A DNA stretch of 5,331 bases, from the NCBI GenBank assembly GCA_902477645.1, contig CABSIA010000171.1:1-5331 (forward strand), given 5' to 3'. Of this stretch, positions 3,442 to 5,331 are shown piece after piece (the stretch's first letter is position 1; each line of letters begins with the position of its first letter). A program made the position numbers and the translations under genes. Under the pieces are notes generated by a model. The model worked only from the letters and a program-made list of their open reading frames with translations. It did no database searches and was not told the origin of the DNA. This DNA comes from an uncultured Prevotella sp. (GTDB lineage Bacteria > Bacteroidota > Bacteroidia > Bacteroidales > Bacteroidaceae).

Positions 3442-5331
3442 AGTCGGTTAACCTGCTTTACGCCCTTGACAGAACGCAGTTTCTTTATCAGATTTTCGAG
3501 TCGGGTGGTGTCCTCAAGCTGAATTATGAGGTTGCCTTGGAAGAGTCCGTCGTTGCTGTCGATGTTTATCGAGCGCATAACGATTTTTTCCTCTTTCGAT
3601 ATTATAGACGTGATGTTGTTCACTATGCCGATGTCGTCGTTTCCGATAACCCGGAGCGTGATGGCGTATTGTCCGTTGCCCTTTCCGCTCCATTTCGCCT
3701 TAACAATTCTATATCCGAAACGCCGCCTCAGTTCTGGAGCATTAGGGCAGTCGCAGCGGTGAATTTTTATACCTCCGCTTACGGTGACGAAGCCGAAAAC
3801 GTTGTCGCCATAAATAGGGTGGCAGCACTGGGCAAGCGAGTAGTCGATGCCCATCAGGTTCTTGTCTATAACGAGCACATCGTCGCCTTGGCGCGCAATG
3901 TTCTCATCGGGATTGGAATATTCAAATTCCTCTGCCGAGCGGACTTCTTTCTCCTGAGTAATATACGCCTTCGGATTTTTTATCTCGAGATATTTGTCAA
4001 TTACATCGGCAGGATCGAGTTTCTCGTCAGATATCTGTTTGTAGAAGTCACTCGTTTCCTTAAAGCCCATCTTTTTGATGAGCTGCCCCATGATGCTCTC
4101 CTCGATTTCGATTTTCTTGTTCTTAAATCTTCGCTCGAGCAGCTCTTTGGCAAATAGTCCCTCTTTCTTTTGGGTGTCTTTCAGCGCAAGGCGTATTTTG
4201 GCCTTTGCTCTTGACGTTTTTACGATGTTAAGCCAGTCTTGTTTGGGTTTCTGGCTCGACTGCGTTATTATCTCGACGGTATCGCCCGAATTGAGTTGGT
4301 GGCGGAAAGGGACGGCCTTGCCGTTTATACGTCCGCCAACACACGTGTTTCCTACGCCTGTGTGGATATGGTAGGCAAAATCGAGAATGGTGGCGCCCTT
4401 GGGAAATTTTATCAAATCGCCTTTAGGGGTGAAAATAAACACCTCGTCCTCATAAAGATCCATTTTGAACTGGTCCATTACCTCGAGGTCGTTTCCCGCC
4501 TCAAGCGCAGAGCGGATGTTTGCCAGCCACTGGTCCATGTTGCTCTCGCTCTTCACGCCCTTATATCGCCAGTGGGCGGCAAGTCCGTGCTCGGCAATAT
4601 CGTCCATGCGCTCTGTGCGTATCTGCACCTCAACCCATTTGTTCTCAGGTCCGAGGACGGTTATGTGCAGACTCTCGTATCCGTTTGATTTTGGCACAGA
4701 CAGCCAGTCGCGCAAACGTTTAGGGTTTGGCTGATACATGTCGGTCACAATGGAGAACGCCTGCCAGCATTGCATTTTCTCGAGTTTCAGAGGAGAGTCT
4801 ATGATTATTCTGATGGCAAACAAGTCGTATATGCCCTCGAAGCCGCATTTCTGCTTCTTCATCTTTTGCCAGATGGAGTGGATGCTCTTTGTGCGCCCTT
4901 TCATGTGGAACCTCAGGCCAGCCTCCTCAAGATTTTTCTGTATAGGAGTGATAAATTTCTCAATGTATGCGTCGCGTGAGCGTTTGGTGGCATTGAGTTT
5001 CTCCTTTATCATATAGTAGGCGTCGTGTTCAAGATATTTCAGCGACAAATCCTCCAGCTCGCTTTTCAGTTTGTAGAGTCCGAGCTTGTGGGCCAGTGGC
5101 GCATACAGATAGCTTGCCTCCTCGCTCACCTTCTTTTTCGCCTCGTCGTTTTTGGTGTCACGAATTTGCCTCATCAGATTTACCCTGTCGGCAATCATAA
5201 TGAGTATCACCCTCATGTCTTCGGCAAACGACAACAGGAGGTTTCTGAAATTCTCACTCTCAATGACAGGGTTGTTCTTGTAAAGGCTCTGTATTTTTAT
5301 CAGTCCACGGATTATACTGGCGACATTCGAC
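3438..5331 (-). CDS. relA/spoT: RelA/SpoT-family (p)ppGpp synthetase/hydrolase (N-terminus cut by window)
   Basis: The frame stays open to the right edge, so 630 residues are visible and roughly 100 N-terminal ones, with the HD-domain HxxHD residues, are missing. The enzyme makes ppGpp/pppGpp from GDP/GTP and ATP and, in bifunctional members, hydrolyses it. Numbering from the first full codon: the end of the HD hydrolase domain with FAEDMRVILIMIADRVNLM (35-53); the synthetase domain with GRTKSIHS (145-152), RLRD (205-208), GYESLH (217-222) and VEVQIRTE (233-240); a TGS domain (about 294-356); a helical region (about 360-470); a zinc-finger-like CC domain with C502, C503, C526 and C528; and a C-terminal ACT domain (about 557-630). 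RLRD replaces the RXKD motif of bifunctional enzymes and keeps its basic character, unlike the acidic EXDD of synthetase-only RelA. With the intact-looking hydrolase remnant this favours a bifunctional enzyme (inference). A TTG at 5234 is not the start, because family-conserved sequence (NPVIESENFRNLLLSFAEDMR) runs across it. Confidence 0.95.
   Translation of the reverse strand, partial: SNVASIIRGLIKIQSLYKNNPVIESENFRNLLLSFAEDMRVILIMIADRVNLMRQIRDTKNDEAKKKVSEEASYLYAPLAHKLGLYKLKSELEDLSLKYLEHDAYYMIKEKLNATKRSRDAYIEKFITPIQKNLEEAGLRFHMKGRTKSIHSIWQKMKKQKCGFEGIYDLFAIRIIIDSPLKLEKMQCWQAFSIVTDMYQPNPKRLRDWLSVPKSNGYESLHITVLGPENKWVEVQIRTERMDDIAEHGLAAHWRYKGVKSESNMDQWLANIRSALEAGNDLEVMDQFKMDLYEDEVFIFTPKGDLIKFPKGATILDFAYHIHTGVGNTCVGGRINGKAVPFRHQLNSGDTVEIITQSSQKPKQDWLNIVKTSRAKAKIRLALKDTQKKEGLFAKELLERRFKNKKIEIEESIMGQLIKKMGFKETSDFYKQISDEKLDPADVIDKYLEIKNPKAYITQEKEVRSAEEFEYSNPDENIARQGDDVLVIDKNLMGIDYSLAQCCHPIYGDNVFGFVTVSGGIKIHRCDCPNAPELRRRFGYRIVKAKWSGKGNGQYAITLRVIGNDDIGIVNNITSIISKEEKIVMRSINIDSNDGLFQGNLIIQLEDTTRLENLIKKLRSVKGVKQVNRL

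Noticed and set aside
3537..4157. 206-codon plus-strand frame opposite relA/spoT
   Set aside because: It is a shadow of the C-terminal half of relA/spoT, where the minus frame has clear TGS, CC and ACT domains.
3438..5234. relA/spoT starting at TTG 5234
   Set aside because: Conserved family sequence continues upstream in frame to the window edge, so the gene is truncated by the window, not started there.

Overview
The window looks like a chromosomal housekeeping stretch from a member of the Bacteroidales (Bacteroidota; Bacteroides/Prevotella-like). Four things suggest this: promoter elements of the Bacteroidota type (TAnnTTTG, with an upstream TTTG at the right distance before serS), mostly absent Shine-Dalgarno sequences in AT-rich leaders, the order rplU-rpmA-serS, and the protein style of SerS and the RelA/SpoT enzyme. 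Every convincing gene is on the minus strand, so the biological reading order runs from high to low coordinates.

In transcription order: (1) a RelA/SpoT-family (p)ppGpp synthetase/hydrolase, cut at its N-terminus by the right edge (3438-5331). (2) A 341-bp non-coding gap (3097-3437) with a 26/27-bp near-perfect inverted repeat, whose right arm covers the relA/spoT stop codon, then two small palindromes, a TAnnTTTG promoter element and an ~80-nt structured rplU leader. (3) rplU and rpmA (ribosomal proteins L21 and L27), an 18-nt-spaced two-gene operon; rpmA has a strong Shine-Dalgarno, unlike the other starts visible here. (4) A 247-bp gap with the rpmA terminator, a G-rich tract, a perfect 20-bp palindrome and a near-ideal Bacteroidota promoter for serS. 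(5) serS (seryl-tRNA synthetase), followed by its own terminator. (6) A sulfide dehydrogenase/NfnA-type iron-sulfur flavoprotein, cut near its C-terminus by the left edge.

The genes share a growth and translation theme (stringent response, 50S ribosomal proteins, tRNA charging), with a redox-balancing flavoprotein in a separate unit at the end. No clear new multi-gene system is present. The most unusual item is the inverted-repeat structure between relA/spoT and rplU, which resembles a small MITE-like element or a long-range RNA stem. Next come the layered palindromes upstream of serS and the isolated strong Shine-Dalgarno of rpmA.
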